From contig OX485808.1 in the NCBI GenBank assembly GCA_950295325.1, positions 30,650,527 to 30,714,526 on the forward strand: a stretch of 64,000 bases of DNA. Direction: 5' to 3'. Under the pieces are notes generated by a model, which was not told the origin of the DNA, did not search any database, and saw only the letters and a list, made by a program, of their open reading frames with translations. Of this stretch, positions 1 through 11,356 are shown piece after piece. The stretch is from Polytrichum commune. Its lineage: Eukaryota; Streptophyta; Polytrichopsida; Polytrichales; Polytrichaceae. The position numbers and the translations under genes were made by a program. Numbering within the stretch: the stretch's first letter is position 1; each line of letters begins with the position of its first letter.

Positions 1-1423
1 CAGAGAACTTCTCTTGGATTTTGAGTATTGTTTCCACACAATGTGCGAAATATTTTGCCAATCTTTTCCCAGTCGTGAAGTTGAAATCCGAGATATGGAA
101 AAGTCTACAACATTCTACCCAACATCCATTGATGACGTTGAGCAAGACCAAAATGCAATATTTGAACGACTATCCATGGAGGTGAATTTGTGTAGAATTG
201 ACAATTGCAAAGATCATTGCATGCTTTTGCGATATTTAATGGAACGAATAACGGGGTTGCAAAAGGTTGCGGGTGGTGAATTAGATAGCATTGTCTTTCC
301 ATATATTTATGAACCCCCTAACTATGGGAGGAGACCTAAGCCTTTGGGTAAGGGGGGTTATGGGAGTGTATACTCAACCCAATGGTTAGGATTTGAAACT
401 GCTACAAAGGTTATCAAAGTTGAGAACCCTGAGCATGAGACAATCGTTCGCAAAGAAGCTAGTATTTTGGGCGGATTGAATCATCCCAACATCATCAAGT
501 TTTTTTGGTGTGGCTTAGCAACAGATGGTGATGCACATGGAGGAGAAAGTCAAGGACTTGAAATCGTCATGGAACGAGGAATTATGAGCTTATCAAGTTT
601 TTTGGAAGAAGGTGTGCTCACAGAAGCCGTGGTAATTGACATTATGATACAAATTGCAAGTGGAATGTGTTATCTTCATGACATGAAAGTGGCGCATCGT
701 GATTTGAAGCCCGATAATGTTATATTGACCTCAAGGGGTGGCTCAACTTTGAAACATGTGCATGTGAAGATACTTGATTTTGGGATTTCAAAGATTGAAG
801 TGAAAAACTCCCCACAAGTGCCTACAAATGGAGGTTGTTTTGGTACTTGCGGATATATGGCACCTGAAGCTCATACACAACGAAGTTCAGAGGTGGATGC
901 ATTCAAAACGGATGTATTTAGTTTTGGCATGATGTGCTACGAGATTCTTTCGAACAAGAGAGCTTACACTGGAAAGATCTTACGCGACTATGTGAGGTTT
1001 TTGGAAAACAAGAGACCGGAGTTACCCAAAACTTGTTCTAAAGATTTGAAATCCTTGATACATGAATGTTGGTCTTCGGAACCTTTGAATAGGCCCACAT
1101 TCCTTCATATCTTTGAGAGGTTGAGAAAAGTCAAAAGTGATGCAATGCTCAAGGTTGCTAGTGATGTGAGAGTGGCTAGAATTTTGCACAAATCCACAAC
1201 TCCTAGCAATTCTATTGAATATCCAAAGCGATGTTGGACAATGGTCAAACAAAAACTCCATGCATTCAATATATGGGCAATTCTTCTGTTGTGGCAAATG
1301 TTTATCACCTTTGCTCAATGGTTGCTATGTCACATATCAAATTTCTTGGAGGCATTTTCCATTTCATCATCAAGTGCTCAAGAGAATTCAAACATCACAA
1401 CATCAAATAAAATAGCTCATCAG
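1..1423 (+). CDS. Copy A exon: N-terminal helical domain end plus Ser/Thr kinase
   Basis: The reading frame is open from the window edge, so the true start lies upstream. Copy B shows about 101 more residues before this point. Kinase motifs in order: glycine loop GKGGYGSV (about 349-372), the lysine in ATKVIK, catalytic loop HRDLKPDN (about 696-719), DFG (about 778-786) and APE in GYMAPE. All key catalytic residues are present, so an active TKL-like Ser/Thr kinase is predicted rather than a pseudokinase. After the kinase comes a strongly hydrophobic stretch (about 1264-1330, containing WAILLLWQMFITFA) that could be a membrane segment. The exon ends at CAG/GTAAGC in phase 0. It differs from copy B at about 22 of 470 residues. 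Retained coding integrity beside a broken LRR suggests that the damage is recent or that a short product is used. Confidence 0.9.
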
Positions 1424-1580
1424 GTAAGCATTGAATGAGGTCAACCTTCATTGTCAACTTTTAGTAGGGGTCTAAAGGTTGTGCATTGTGACTTTATTGG
1501 AAAAATTTGGAATTTAGTGGTATTTTTCTAGTGAGGATTGTTGGATGGCAATGAAATTTTTCATTTGGCATTTTATGCAG

Positions 1581-2633
1581 GTCACTAAGGAAACAAAGCG
1601 AATCTCCAAATTGATCGGACTCGAAGGAAAGAAATTGGAATTGGAGAAGAAACTTCACGACCTTGGTAGTTTGGGGATTGTTGGCATGGGAGGAATTGGC
1701 AAATCAACTTTGGCAAATGCTCTAACCGACCATGTTTCCCACAAATTTGGTGCGACATGCTTCGTGGGTGACTTTACATGTGAAAGTTGTACCATTCACG
1801 TGAAATACAAACTACAAGATGTGAAAGAGCCACCTCAAACCAAAACATTGAAAGAAGGGCACACATTTTTGAAACAATTGCAAGAGACCAAAAAAATCCT
1901 TATTGTTTTGGACAATGTGGGCAACGCAAGGCAAGTGGAAGAACTATTAGGTGATCGCACATGTCTTGATGTTCATGGTAGCAAACTTATTGCTACGTCC
2001 CGTAATTGGGAGTCTTTGAAACGACACATACCTATAGATGGTAAAGTAGATATGAAGACCCTTGATAAAGAGCAATCTAAAGAATTGTTTTCTCTCCATG
2101 CATTTGCGACCAACCAACCATGTTTGCCATATTTGGAACATGTACTTGAGAAGATTATAAAGGCTTGTGATGGGCTTCCTTTGAGTTTGGAGGTGATGGG
2201 TAGTTATTTGCATGGAGAAAGGAGGTTGAGAATATGGGAGCGAACTTTACAAAGGTTGTTGAGGGCAAGACATGATGGAAGCATAGATGGAAAAATATGG
2301 GAAACATTGAGGATTAGCTTTGATGAACTCGGTGAGAAAGAACAAAGTATGTTTCTAGACATAACTTGTTTCTTTTCCAAGGACTCGTGGACTAGTGATT
2401 GGTTTTATACAAAAGCAACACTACTTAGAATGTTTGATGATGACATCAAGAGTACTCATCACACATTGGAAAGTCTACAAGACAAATCGATGGTGAAATT
2501 TGACAAAAGGGACTTTTTGGTAATACATGATCAATTGCGGGATATGGGACGCATGATTGTTGAAAAAGAGTTTCAACAAAGTCGAGTTTGGAATTTATCT
2601 TTGACAACATTCCTCAAATATTGGAATGACAAG
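1581..2633 (+). CDS. Copy A exon: NB-ARC nucleotide-binding switch
   Basis: The exon has 351 codons and no stop. It begins after acceptor TTTTATGCAG and ends at AAG/GTATGA, in phase 0 at both ends. The motif series is complete: P-loop GMGGIGKSTLA, kinase-2 ILIVLDNVG, RNBS-B GSKLIATSR, RNBS-C with LFSLHAFATNQP, GLPL in CDGLPLSLEVMGSYL, RNBS-D FLDITCFF, and an MHD variant IHD in VIHDQLRDMGRMIVEKE. The kinase-2 end (DNVG, no Trp) and RNBS-D resemble TIR-type NLRs more than CC-type NLRs. The domain should bind ADP/ATP and act as the activation switch. MHD as IHD is common in plant NLRs and need not be inactivating. Confidence 0.93.
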
Positions 2634-2737
2634 GTATGATACATAATGCAAATGAAATTGTAGATTCTTTGCTACTTTGTTAGAATATGGTGATAATTAT
2701 ACTAGAGAATTAATTGCATGTGGTGTTGTACTTGCAG

Positions 2738-5217
2738 GGCATAGAACTTGTGGAAGGCCTTTCATTTACTACGTTTGAAAGGAATAATTTGGCAATTCAA
2801 ACAAATGTAGGTGTGAACACCATGAAAAACCTACGATTTTTGAGTATTAAGAATTGTGAACATATCGACATGCTTTTAGCTATCATTACCAAAACAAAGA
2901 CATTGAAATGGTTGAGGATCCATTTCTCAACTCTATATGACAACATTTTACAGCAGCATACATATTTTATGAAGGAATTCATGAAGGTTGGTGAAGATCA
3001 TCTTCAACAATTGGGTGTACTTGAACTATTTGAAATCATAATTTGCACACCTGCTATATTCCAAAATTTCCAACCTAAATTCTTGAAAGAAATATCCTTC
3101 ATCAAGTGCACATTCCCACAAGGGGAATTTCCGATTGGCCTTGGAAACATAGAATTGGAAGAACTCAACATTTATGACTGTGAACAACTGAAAACACTAC
3201 CCAAAGACTTAATCCATTTGACATCTCTACTCAAATTGGACATCTCCAAATGTACGAGCTTGGAGGAGTTCCCATCCGGAATATGCACTCTCAAGGCTTT
3301 GGAGGAATTAGATTTCAATGGATGCAGATCTTTGAGGAAAATACCGGAAGGGTTGGGGGGGTTGACTTGTTTGAAGAAATTGATGATGTGGGATTGCGAG
3401 GCCTTGGAGGTGTTCCCTTCCGGAATATGCACTCTCAAGGCTTTGGAGGAATTACATTTCAATGGATGCAAATCTTTGAGGAAAATACCGGAAGGGTTGG
3501 GGGGGTTGACTTGTTTGAAGAAATTGATGATGTCCGATTGCGAGGCCTTGGAGGAGTTCCCTTCTGGAATATGCACTCTCAAGGCTTTGGAGGAATTGTC
3601 ATTAAGCGGTTGCAAATCTTTGAGGAAAATACCGGAAGGGTTGGGGGGGTTGACTTGTTTGAAGACATTGTACATGTGGGATTGCGAGGCCTTGGAGGAG
3701 TTGCCTTCCGGAATATGCACTCTCAAGGCTTTGGAGGAATTAGATTTCAAATACCGGAAGGGTTGGGGGGTTTGAGTTGTTTGAAGAAATTGATGATGTG
3801 GGATTGCGAGGCCTTGGAGGAGTTCCCTTCCGGAATATGCACTCTCAAGGCTTTCGAGGAATTAGATTTCTCTAAATGCAAATCTTTGAGGAAAATACCG
3901 GAAGGGTTGGGGGGGTTGACTTGTTTGAAGAAATTGTACATGTGGGATTGCGAGGCCTTGGAGGAGTTCCCTTCCGGAATATGCACTCTCAAGGCTTTGG
4001 AGGAATTATCATTCAGAGGATGCAAATCTTTGAGGAAAATACCGGAAGGGTTGGGGGGCTTGACTTGTTTGAAGAAATTGATGATGTCGTATTGCAAGGC
4101 CTTGAAGGTGTTCCCTTCCGGAATATGCACTCTCAGGGCTTTGGAGGAATTACATTTCAATGGATGCAAATCTTTGAGGAAAATACCGGAAGGGTTGGGG
4201 GGGTTGACTTGTTTGAAGAAATTGATGATGTGGGATTGCGAGGCCTTGGAGGAGTTCCCTTCCGGAATATGCACTCTCAAGGCTTTGGAGGTATTAGCAT
4301 TCAAAGGATGCACATCTTTGAGGAAAATACCGGAAGGGTTGGGGGGGTTGACTTGTTTGAAGAAATTGATGATGTGGGATTGCGAGGCCTTGGAGGCGTT
4401 CCCTTCCGGAATATGCACTCTCAAGGCTTTGGAGGAATTGGATTTCTCTAAATGCAAATCTTTGAGGAAAATACCGGAAGGGTTGGGGGGTTGACTTGTT
4501 TGAAAATATTGCACATGTGGGATTGCGAGGCCTTGGAGGAGTTCCCTTCCGGAGTATGCACTCTTAGGGCTTTGGAGAAATTACATTTCAATGGATGCAA
4601 ATCTTTGAGGAAAATACCGGAAGGGTTGGGGGGGTTAAGTTGTTTGAAGCAATTGTGCATGAAGGATTGCGAGGCCTTGGAGGAGTTCCCTTCCGGAATA
4701 TGCACTCTCAAGGCTTTGGAGGTATTAGCATTCAAAGGATGCACATCTTTGAGGAAAATACCGGAAGGGTTGGGGGGGTTGACTTGTTTGAAGAAATTGG
4801 ACATGGCGGACTGCGAGGCCTTGGAGGAGTTCCCTTCCGGAATATGCACTCTCAAAGCTTTGGAGGAATTCTCTTTCTATGGATGCAAATCATTGACAAA
4901 AATACCAGAAGGGTTGGGGGGGTTGACTCGTTTGAAGGAATTGTACATGTGGGATTGCGAGGCCTTGGAGGAGTTCCCTTCCGGAATATGCACTCTCAAG
5001 GCTTTGGAGGAATTACATTTCAATGGATGCAAATCTTTGAGGAAAATGCCTGAAGGGTTGAGGGGGTTGACATGTTTGAAGAAATTGGACATGTCGGACT
5101 GCGAGGCCTTAGAGGAGGTCCCTTCCGGAATATGCACTCACAAAGCTATGGAGGAATTCGCTTTCTATGGATGCAAATCATTGAGGAAAATACCAGAAGG
5201 GATGGGGTGGTTGACAT
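2738..5217 (+). pseudogene. Copy A LRR exon, 5' part, with 144-bp repeat array
   Basis: The exon starts after acceptor TACTTGCAG (phase 0, GIELVEGL). About 170 codons of divergent pre-LRR and LRR sequence are followed by near-identical units of 144 bp (48 residues, two 24-residue LRRs) from about 3250. The LRR core has the pattern LEEFPSGICTLKALEEL / C / SLRKIPEGLGGL. The frame breaks at 3750/3751, where 22 bp are missing relative to other units (stop at 3775). It resumes in another frame to 4494, where a G-run of 6 instead of 7 creates TGA. It then continues in the third frame up to the transposon at 5218. About 13-14 units lie in this part. Confidence 0.85.
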
Positions 5218-6563
5218 CACTAGAGGAAAACAATGTTTTGTCCAGTGTTTTTCTACGTCATCTGAAACGTAAAACCCATAATATCCGGAATTATAATAGG
5301 TTGTTGTGACCTCACCGTTGGCTTGATCACGTGGGCTGTGTAGATTAAGAAGAATCCAACCTGAGCCTCCCGGGATGTACGCACGTTTGCCTCCTTTACA
5401 TGTCAACCACATCTCCATGAGGTGGATCCACTGATTTTCGTAGGCAATTGCACGCTACGGCATTGTTTATGTAGATTTTAGGCTCTGTTGTATTTAATTG
5501 ATAGAACATTGTATCTGCATTATTTTAAATGAAATCTAGAATTTTTCATATTGTGCCACACCTCTTCGTGCGCACAATGAATTGCTCAATCTTACACCCA
5601 TGCTCCGTTTAGTGATGTTCATATGCGTATTTATGAATGTGATATGTACGTTTTTAATGACGTTATAACGTGTTTATTTGTGTGTTACAAAGCGTTTAAT
5701 TGTGTGTTAGAAAGCGTTTGTTTGTGTTTCAAAGCAATTAATTGTATGTTACAAAGCGTTAATTGTGTGTAACAAAGCGGTTAATTATGTGTTAACAAGC
5801 GTTTCATTGTCTGTCACAACACGTTATAACGCGTTAAATTGTGTTTTAATTGACGTTTTGTTCGCGTTTTGTATGACCTTATACCGTGTTACAGAACGTT
5901 ATTACTTACGTTCAATAGTGTTATATGTGTCATAATGGTCATGAGCTATGCGTCTGGATGAACATTACATTGCGTTTCAGTGAACACACAAAATCCTCTT
6001 TGATGTTACAAAGAGTTGACGGTGCGAACGTCAACTTCCGTCTAAAAGCGTTTTCCAAAACGCATTCAAATATGTGACACATGCGTTTATCAGCGTCCAA
6101 ACACGTTATAATGAACGTCCATAACGCACTTCCAAAACACGCTACACTGCGTTTACGTAAACATACAATACCCGACACCCTAAATGCGATCCGCAAATAT
6201 TAGATTATTCCATGATCATGACATGTGTCATCATCTCAACCATCTAAATCCAACTGCCATGTCAACTGCCACGCAATATCCACGTAAGCTCCAACGTGGA
6301 ATAAAAACAGCGGGAAATGCTCACGTGGCAAGTAAGTAACTCCCTCGATTTACTGACCCCATGTAATTTTTGGTTATCCCAATTAACGTGAATTAACGGG
6401 AATAACGTGCGCGCGTTAAACCGTTTAACGTGCACATGACGCGTCGCGTTAAAACCAAAAGACGTGACACAAGCGTCACTTTTCACTAGTCAAAAAACCC
6501 ACGTTAAACCGCGTTAAAAACCGCATTAAACCGCGTCATTTTCGACGCGGCTTTCTTCTAGTG
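5218..6563 (+). mobile_element. Non-autonomous CACTA (CMC/EnSpm-type) DNA transposon inside the LRR
   Basis: The element begins CACTAGAGGAAAAC and ends with the inverted form of CACTAGAAGAAAGC (12 of 14 positions identical). It is flanked by the perfect 3-bp direct repeat CAT (5215-5217 and 6564-6566). Removing the element and one CAT restores the normal repeat text TTGACATGTTTGAAG seen in neighbouring units. A 3-bp target duplication and CACTA ends define this superfamily. Inside are many short GCGTT/AACGC motifs on both strands and a degenerate array of about 26-28 bp at 5680-5830, typical of CACTA subterminal binding sites. There is no transposase ORF, so it must move in trans. Strand is arbitrary. 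Confidence 0.92.
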
Positions 6564-8835
6564 CATGTTTGAAGAAATTGGAGTTGTCGGATTGCGAGGC
6601 CTTGGAGGAGTTCCCTTCCGGAATATGCATTCTCAAAGCTTTGGAGAAATTATCATTCAAAGGATGCAAATCTTTGAGGAAAATACCTGAAGGGTTGGGG
6701 GGGTTGACATGTTTGAAGAAATTGGACATGTCCCGTTGTGAGGCCTTGGAGGAGTTCCCTTCCCGAATATTCACTCTCAAGGCTTTGGAGGAATTACGTT
6801 TCAATAGATGCAAATCTTTCAGGAAAATACCGGAAGGGTTGGGGGGGTTGACATGTTTGAAGAAATTGTACATGTAGGATTGCGAGGCCTTGGAGGAGTT
6901 CCCTTCCGGAATATTCACTCTCAAGGCTTTGGAAGAATTATATTTCAATGGATCCAAATCTTTGAGTAAAAAACCAGAAGGGTTGAGGGGGTTGACATGT
7001 TTGAAGAAATTGGACATGTCGGACTGCGAGGCCTTGGAGGAGTTCCCTTCCGGAATATTCACTCTCAAGGCTTTGGAGGAATTATGCTTCAATAGATGCA
7101 AATCTTTGAGGAAAATACCGGAAGGGTTGGGGGGGTTGACATGTTTGAAGAAATTGTACATGTGGGATTGCGAGGCCTTGGAGGAGTTCCCTTCCGGAAT
7201 ATTCACTCTCAAGGCTTTGGAAGAATTATATTTCAAATACCAGAAGGGTTGGGGGGGTTGACATGTTTGAAGAAATTGGATATGTCGGAATGCGAGGCCT
7301 TGGAGGAGTTCCCTTCCGGAATATGCACTCTCAAGGCTTTGGAGAAATTATCATTCAAAGGATGGAAAACACAGGAAAATACATGAAGAGTTGGGGGGGT
7401 TGACGAGGGGTTGACTTGTAAGAAGACATTGATGATGTGGGATTGCGAGGCCTTGGAGGAGTTCCCTTCCGGAATATGCACTCTCAAGGCTTTGGAGGAA
7501 TTATCATTCAGAGGATGCAAATCTTCATAGAAAATACCGGAAGGGTTGGGGGGTTGACTTGTTTGAAGAAATTGATGATGTGGGATTGCGAGGCCTTGGA
7601 GGAGTTCCCTTCCGGAATATGCACTCTCAAAGCTTTGGAGGAATTCTCTTTCTATGAATGCAAATCATTGAGGAAAATACCAGAAGGGTTGGGGGGGTTG
7701 ACATGTTTGAAGAAATTCGACATGTCGGACTGCGAGGCCTTGGATTAGTTCCCTTCCGGAATATGCACTCTCAAGGCTTTGGAGGAATTACATTTCAATG
7801 GATACAAATCTTTGAGGAAAATACCAGAAGGGTTGGGGGGTTGACATGTTTGAAGAAATTGGACATGTCGGACTGCGAGGCCTTGGAGGAGTTCCCTTCC
7901 AGACTATGCACTCTCAAAGCTTTGGAGGAATTCTCTTTCTATGGATGCAAATCATTGAGGAAAATACCAGAAGGGTTGGGGGGGTGGACTTGTTTGAAGA
8001 AATTGTCCATGTCGTGTTGCCAAGCCTTGGAGGAGTTCCCTTCCGGAATATGCAGTCTCACAGCTTTGGAGGAATTACATTTCAATGGATGCAAATCTTT
8101 GAGGAAAATACCGGAAGGGTTGGGGGGTTGACTTGTTTGAAGACATTGATGATGTGGGATTGCGAGGCCTTGGAGGAGTTCCTTTCCAGAATATGCACTC
8201 TCAAGGCTTTGGAGGAATTGCATTTCCATGGTTGTAAATCTTTGAGGGAATTACCAGAAGGGTTGGCGGGGTTGATTTGTTTGAGGAAATTGTACATGTG
8301 GGATTGGAAGGCCTTGGAGGAATTCCCTTCCGGAATATGCACTCTCAAAGCTTTGGAGGAATTATCATTCAAAGGATGCAAATCTTTGAGGGAAATACCG
8401 AAAGGGTTGGGGGGTTCGGTTGTTTGAAGCAATTGGGCATGAGGGATTGTGAGGTCTTGAAGGAGTTGACTTCTGGAGTATGCACTGTTAAGGCTTTGGA
8501 GGTATAAGTTTTCAAAGGGTGCAAATCTTTGAGATAGGTGATTGCATACATTGGTGATTGCGAGGCTTTGGAAGAGTTCCTTTCCGGAATATGTACTCTA
8601 AGGCTTTAAAGGATCATCATTCAATGAACGCAACTCTTTGAGGAAAGTAACAGAAGTGTTGGGGGGTTTGACTTGTTTGAGTAAATTGAGATAGTGAGGC
8701 GTTGGAGGAGTTTCGTATTGAGCTATGGACTTACGGAGTTTGGAGGCGTTATCATTGTACTGTAGGATATCTTTGAGGTATGTACGGGATGGATTTGAAG
8801 GTTTTTGGTGTTTGAAGGAATTGTCCATGGCTTGA
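6564..8835 (+). pseudogene. Copy A LRR exon, 3' part, heavily frameshifted
   Basis: The 144-bp LRR units resume directly after the CACTA element. LRR-frame pieces run 6569-6874, 6890-7235 and later fragments. Breaks include TGG to TAG at 6875-6877, a second 22-bp deletion at 7235-7237, an 11-bp disturbance near 7400, GAG to TAG at 7746-7748, and several G6 runs in place of G7. From about 8400 the units become divergent, then end in GFEGFWCLKELSMA and a TGA at 8833-8835, the likely ancestral C-terminus. No translation across this part is possible without many corrections. Confidence 0.85.
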
Positions 8836-10973
8836 TATAAACTTACTTTATTTGTTCAATGATTTGTTTGTAAGATATGTTGCACAATTTGTGACTTTTC
8901 AACTTGGCATACAATTTTGACCAATGGATCTTATTGGGCATTGTGCCATTCCTGTTGTATGTTGTGTATCATGCAGTTTGTTATTTCAAGTTCAAATTGG
9001 GAGTTTTGATGTCAAAGTTAAAGTTGGTCAAAGCAAGGATTTTATTTTCCTTTAGATAGTGCCAATTGAGGATGTAGGGCAGGATGTTGGAAAACATGCC
9101 TCCATGAACTGTGAGGATGAATGGGGTTGTTCAAGACACAACAATGGCTGAAGTGAATTTTATTTGGTTTTGCATGTGGACATTCCTATATGAGAGTTTA
9201 TGTTTTGCATCCTATTAAATTTTTGATGTTGAAATCCCCGTTTAAATTAAGGTTGAACCACATTTTAAAGGTTGCTTCAATGGGGCGGAGGTCCGCCTCT
9301 TTATTGACGTGGTCTTTTGTTGACTATGTAGAAAATTGCTCGCCATCCGTTTGCTTAACATTTTAGTTTTGAAATTTAGGATCCCTTGGACTTTCATCTG
9401 ATTTGTTTTCATTTTAGTTGATTTATCATTGTCAAGAAATGCTTGTTTATTGAACCTTCTATCGTCGAGAAAATCTATATTAAATCAAGATACAAATTTC
9501 ACTATATCTATTAAAGTCAACACAGTTACCTCTACACGGATCCTCTTGGGATGGCCTTTGGACCTACAAGGAATACTCACCGACCTCAAAATTCTTAAGA
9601 CAATTAAGTCTTTATCCTTAATTATCTAATTTTGCTTAGCTCCCTTAAATAACTTGTACATAAAAATTGAAAATCTGTTATTTATGTCCTCTTCACCCTA
9701 AGCTAATTTCTATCACTAAAACCTCATAATTAAAATACCACTCTCTTAATAACCCAAATAATGATAATATAAAGATTGTTTGTTGAAAGAATCAAATCAA
9801 CCCATCAAAATTCCTTTCATTCATACCTTCAATATTGAGAATACTATGTAGAAGTAGATAAGAAATCTCTTAATTTTAAAATCAATTCAATCTTGATCTA
9901 GTGAATGAGTAAGTAATGATGTTTGTGGGTGTGTGTTTTTTGAAATATAGCTTCACATATTTCAGCTTAATCATGTCTACAATAATAAACTTTATGCCGT
10001 TGTTAATTTCTTACTTGTGAATTAGGAAGCGCGGTGCAAAGACAACCACGATCCACCATTAAAGGTGAAGAATAGTTTAGAGTTGGCGTATTTGCATTGT
10101 GCAATTAAGCTAGCTCCCCCTATGGAAAGTGATAGCGTAGCACCATAGCTGGTTCGTGCAAATCAAAAATTGAAAAAAATCAAGAATTATGAACTCAATT
10201 AAATGAAGAAGTGAAAAATTATATTAGGGGAAAAAACTAATCAATGAAAATTTTGGACTCTTCTAAGCTCCAACCACGTCAACGCAACATGAGAGGTTGC
10301 ATGCTAATGCGTTAATGACTTGGCGCCCGGCTCACTCAAAGCGGCAAACTCTCTTTCTATATCCATCTCCCTCTCCTCCTTGCTAAAAGGGATAAAAGCA
10401 AAATCAACCTATCATTCTTTTGGTGCCAATTCCAACACTCTTCACACACATGCCAAAGTGCAAATACATACAAAAAACATAACTCATAGATTTTGCAAAG
10501 GCAAACAAGAGCCACACTAAGTAAGGTTAAGGTGAATACTTAGGTTTAAGGCCAAGAAGCTGCCACGAATGAATGAAAAAAACACCAACCTACTTTGAGT
10601 ATTGCTGGACCATACCCAAAAAATGAATTAATTTTTTTTAAATCACAAGACTGACGAGGTTTCATAAATTATATTTTTAATTGACGAACCTTATTCTGAA
10701 AATAAATGAATGTTCGTTTCGAGGTGCATGAGCCAGCTATGGTGCTACGGTAGTGACCATGAAAACGGGTCTCCAAAAGAACCAGAAAACGGGTCACAAG
10801 CGGAGGAAACCTCAATTCATCTTAAACAAATCCTCTGAACATCAACTTTTGAGCGTTCAAATTTTGTCACGCTTTGGATCTAGCCAATGTGACCGAAGAT
10901 GAATGTGAGTCTCGTAGCAAATCTGATAGCTATGACATCAATACACATCTAGAAACGACAACACAAATCAATA
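8836..10973. other. 3' flank of copy A; partly shared with copy B
   Basis: Positions 8836-9063 match 54899-55136 closely (3' UTR or flank). Positions 9064-10376 are absent from the copy B flank, where the two sides are joined at CC microhomology, so a deletion in B is likelier than an insertion in A. From 10377 the match to B resumes. No gene is recognised. A short coding-like piece (DHENGSPKEPENGSQAEETS, near 10755-10815) corresponds to a longer open segment in copy B at 55509-55697. Confidence 0.6.
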
Positions 10974-11193
10974 CACTAAATATGATGTTTAGGGTGACTT
11001 ACTGTTTGGAATTACGCAATGCTATATCTAGTATTTACTATACATCTCATGTTTTATCAACAAATGTTGAATTGGTAAGTTGGACATTATAGAACATTGA
11101 CAACGTTACTTGGTAGAAAATTATATCAATGGTAAAAAAATATAGCACCATGTAAATCCAAATGGTTAATCACACTAAATATCATATTTGGTG
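10974..11193. mobile_element. MITE, TA-type family, copy in A flank
   Basis: About 50 bp at the left end (CACTAAATATGATGTTTAG...) is repeated in inverted form at the right end. TA precedes the element. The sub-terminal core (GGAATTACGCAATGCTAT) is shared with the copies at 17883-18108 and 55810-56018. No coding capacity. TA duplication would fit a Tc1/mariner (Stowaway-like) origin, but the family is not one I can name. Confidence 0.7.
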
Positions 11194-11245
11194 TTTTGAA
11201 GTTCTCACTACAGTAACACAAGACACACTAATAAATTTACAACCA

Positions 11246-11284
<39 letters not shown>

Positions 11285-11356
11285 CATATATACATACATA
11301 CATATACACATATATACACGTACATATACACGTATATATACACATATATATATATA
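11246..11356. repeat. Compound microsatellite (GT)n(TA)n with ATAC/ATATAC units
   Basis: About 12 GT units pass into TATATA and then degenerate TACATA/CACATATA units. A shorter version exists at the matching place in the copy B flank (56075-56104), so the tract has changed length since the duplication. Confidence 0.95.

Larger units (their letters stand above)
1..8835 (+). pseudogene. Kinase-NB-ARC-LRR receptor, copy A (5'-truncated by window, LRR disrupted)
   Basis: Three exons are visible: kinase (<1-1423), NB-ARC (1581-2633) and LRR (from 2738). They are joined by GT/AG introns of 157 and 104 bp, both in phase 0. The order kinase, NB-ARC, LRR is the moss-type PK-NLR, an intracellular immune receptor family. 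The first two exons are intact. The LRR exon carries a 22-bp deletion at 3750, a lost G near 4486-4491, a CACTA insertion at 5218-6563, TAG codons at 6875-6877 and 7746-7748, and further indels. The ancestral stop is probably TGA 8833-8835, which follows a degenerate but in-phase last repeat (CLKELSMA, then stop). As it stands the gene would yield a receptor truncated in the LRR at 3775. It could still be expressed as a short NLR. Assembly error in the repeat could explain some of the indels, but not the transposon. Confidence 0.85.

Noticed and set aside
3250-8700. A CRISPR array
   Set aside because: The repeats are contiguous 144-bp coding units without unique spacers, in eukaryotic DNA with introns.
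9064-10376. A transposon insertion in copy A to explain 1.3 kb missing from copy B
   Set aside because: There are no inverted repeats at the ends and no target duplication beyond CC. Deletion in B at microhomology is simpler.
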